Of a stretch of 35,878 bases of DNA, positions 35,280 through 35,878 are shown piece by piece. Numbering within the stretch: the first letter of the stretch is position 1; every line of letters starts with the position of its first letter. This stretch comes from Candidatus Gottesmanbacteria bacterium. Its GTDB lineage: Bacteria > Patescibacteriota > Microgenomatia > UBA10105 > UBA927. The DNA is taken from contig JAPLWC010000001.1 in the NCBI GenBank assembly GCA_026396845.1, forward strand, positions 11,932 through 47,809, given 5' to 3'. The position numbers and the translations under genes were made by a program. The notes beneath the pieces were generated by a model. That model saw only the letters and a program-made list of their open reading frames with translations, was not told the origin of the DNA and made no database searches.

Positions 35280-35878
35280 ATGTACGACGTTATCATTATC
35301 GGATCCGGCCCGGCCGGATATACCGCAGCACTCTATACCTCACGGGCGTTTTTGAAAACAATAATATTCACGGGCTTGGAGGAGGGCGGGCAGCTCACGA
35401 CAACGACGGAAGTCGAAAATTTCCCCGGATTTCCCAAAGGGATTACGGGGCCACAGTTGATGCTGGATATGAAAGCTCAGGTGGAGAGGTTCGGAACCCA
35501 GATTGAAGTGTCGGAAGTGTCAAAGGTGTCAAAAACGCCACAAGGGAACACATTTGTCGTTGTTGCGGGCGGAAAAGAATATGAGGCGAGAGCAGTGATT
35601 GTGGCTTCAGGCGCGGCGGCACAGTATTTAGGACTGCCGTCAGAAAAAAAGCTGGCGGGCAAGGGTGTTTCTGCATGCGCCACGTGCGACGGGTTTTTCT
35701 TCAAAGGGAAAGAAGTGGTTGTCGTCGGGGGCGGGGATACCGCGATGGAAGAGGCAAATTTCCTGACCACGTTTGCCACTAAAGTGACCATTATTCACCG
35801 GAGGGGTGAATTTAGGGCAAGCCCCATCATGCTGGAGCGTGCTAAAAAGAATCCCAAGATTACCATGCTCACCAATAA
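35280..35878 (+). CDS. trxB: Thioredoxin reductase, partial (runs off right edge)
   Basis: From ATG 35280 the frame stays open for 199 codons to the window end. FAD motif GSGPAG (8-13), EEGGQLTTTTEVENFPGFP (FAD binding), redox-active CATC (C133, C136) and NADPH motif GGGDTAMEEA are those of low-molecular-weight thioredoxin reductase. It reduces thioredoxin with NADPH. A triplet of similar codons (EVSEVSKVSK) sits in the domain linker around residues 77-85. It lies after trxA on the same strand, so the two form the thioredoxin system. Confidence 0.95.
   Translation, partial: MYDVIIIGSGPAGYTAALYTSRAFLKTIIFTGLEEGGQLTTTTEVENFPGFPKGITGPQLMLDMKAQVERFGTQIEVSEVSKVSKTPQGNTFVVVAGGKEYEARAVIVASGAAAQYLGLPSEKKLAGKGVSACATCDGFFFKGKEVVVVGGGDTAMEEANFLTTFATKVTIIHRRGEFRASPIMLERAKKNPKITMLTN

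Noticed and set aside
1..35878. CRISPR array or phage/transposase genes
   Set aside because: No regularly spaced repeats, integrase, transposase or phage structural genes were seen.

Overview
The window is a compact, almost fully coding stretch (about 50 genes, few gaps over 100 bases) of a small-genome bacterium. The best guess is Candidate Phyla Radiation / Patescibacteria, perhaps Microgenomates. The reasons are: short leader regions with -10 boxes almost touching start codons; single-TM proteins carrying Pro-Thr linkers and PsbP-like domains; an archaeal-style ATP-dependent DNA ligase and an endonuclease-Q-like PHP protein; a DUF5654-like protein; and short palindromic repeats inserted in frame in genes. 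TGA is used as a stop, so the recoded (code 25) lineages are excluded. No rRNA, tRNA or CRISPR was seen. The taxonomic assignment is inference.

Layout. 1-8.0 kb: a partial ATP-grasp-like gene (minus, off the left edge), a HAD hydrolase, then a minus operon (APH-like kinase, SpoT-like HD hydrolase, EamA transporter, uridine-kinase-like P-loop kinase). A plus pair (Nudix, methyltransferase) and a minus pair (small repeat protein, deoxynucleoside kinase) follow. 8.1-9.8 kb: a frame-broken PEP-synthase-like locus whose first half is a paralogue of the left-edge gene. 9.8-11.7 kb: recF and NAD(P)H-hydrate dehydratase. 11.7-16.9 kb: an accessory zone with three paralogous membrane-anchored PsbP-like genes interleaved with three toxin-antitoxin modules (YefM/RelE-like, AbiEii-like with an unusual small partner, HicB/HicA). 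16.9-23.8 kb: MurF-like ligase and DUF5654-like protein, divergent from Fic, a small membrane protein, DNA ligase, GT2 and EndoQ. 23.8-28.7 kb: a plus-strand run with a Tic20/DUF4870-like protein, PRTase, Pth, a hypothetical, acylphosphatase, a membrane protein plus HEPN toxin-like pair, an alpha/beta hydrolase and a CPBP protease. 28.7-32.6 kb: two unassigned genes (one a 47-residue membrane peptide), SDR and VKOR, a divergent Crp/Fnr regulator, an Ogt-like protein and a histidine phosphatase. 32.7-34.4 kb: a copper island. 34.4-35.9 kb: a deoxyribosyltransferase-like protein, thioredoxin and partial thioredoxin reductase.

Most notable: (1) a CsoR-type copper repressor fused to a 13-cysteine metallothionein-like tail, with a CsoR-like operator in the divergent promoter facing a TauE/SafE-cupredoxin exporter and CopZ; (2) a HEPN RNase-like gene overlapping a four-TM protein gene; (3) two paralogous degenerate PPDK-N-like proteins, one broken by a small frame-changing deletion; (4) palindromic mini-repeats inserted in frame in at least four genes; (5) a recurring -10 box 6-13 nt before ATG, including two divergent gene pairs that share one symmetric -10 element.
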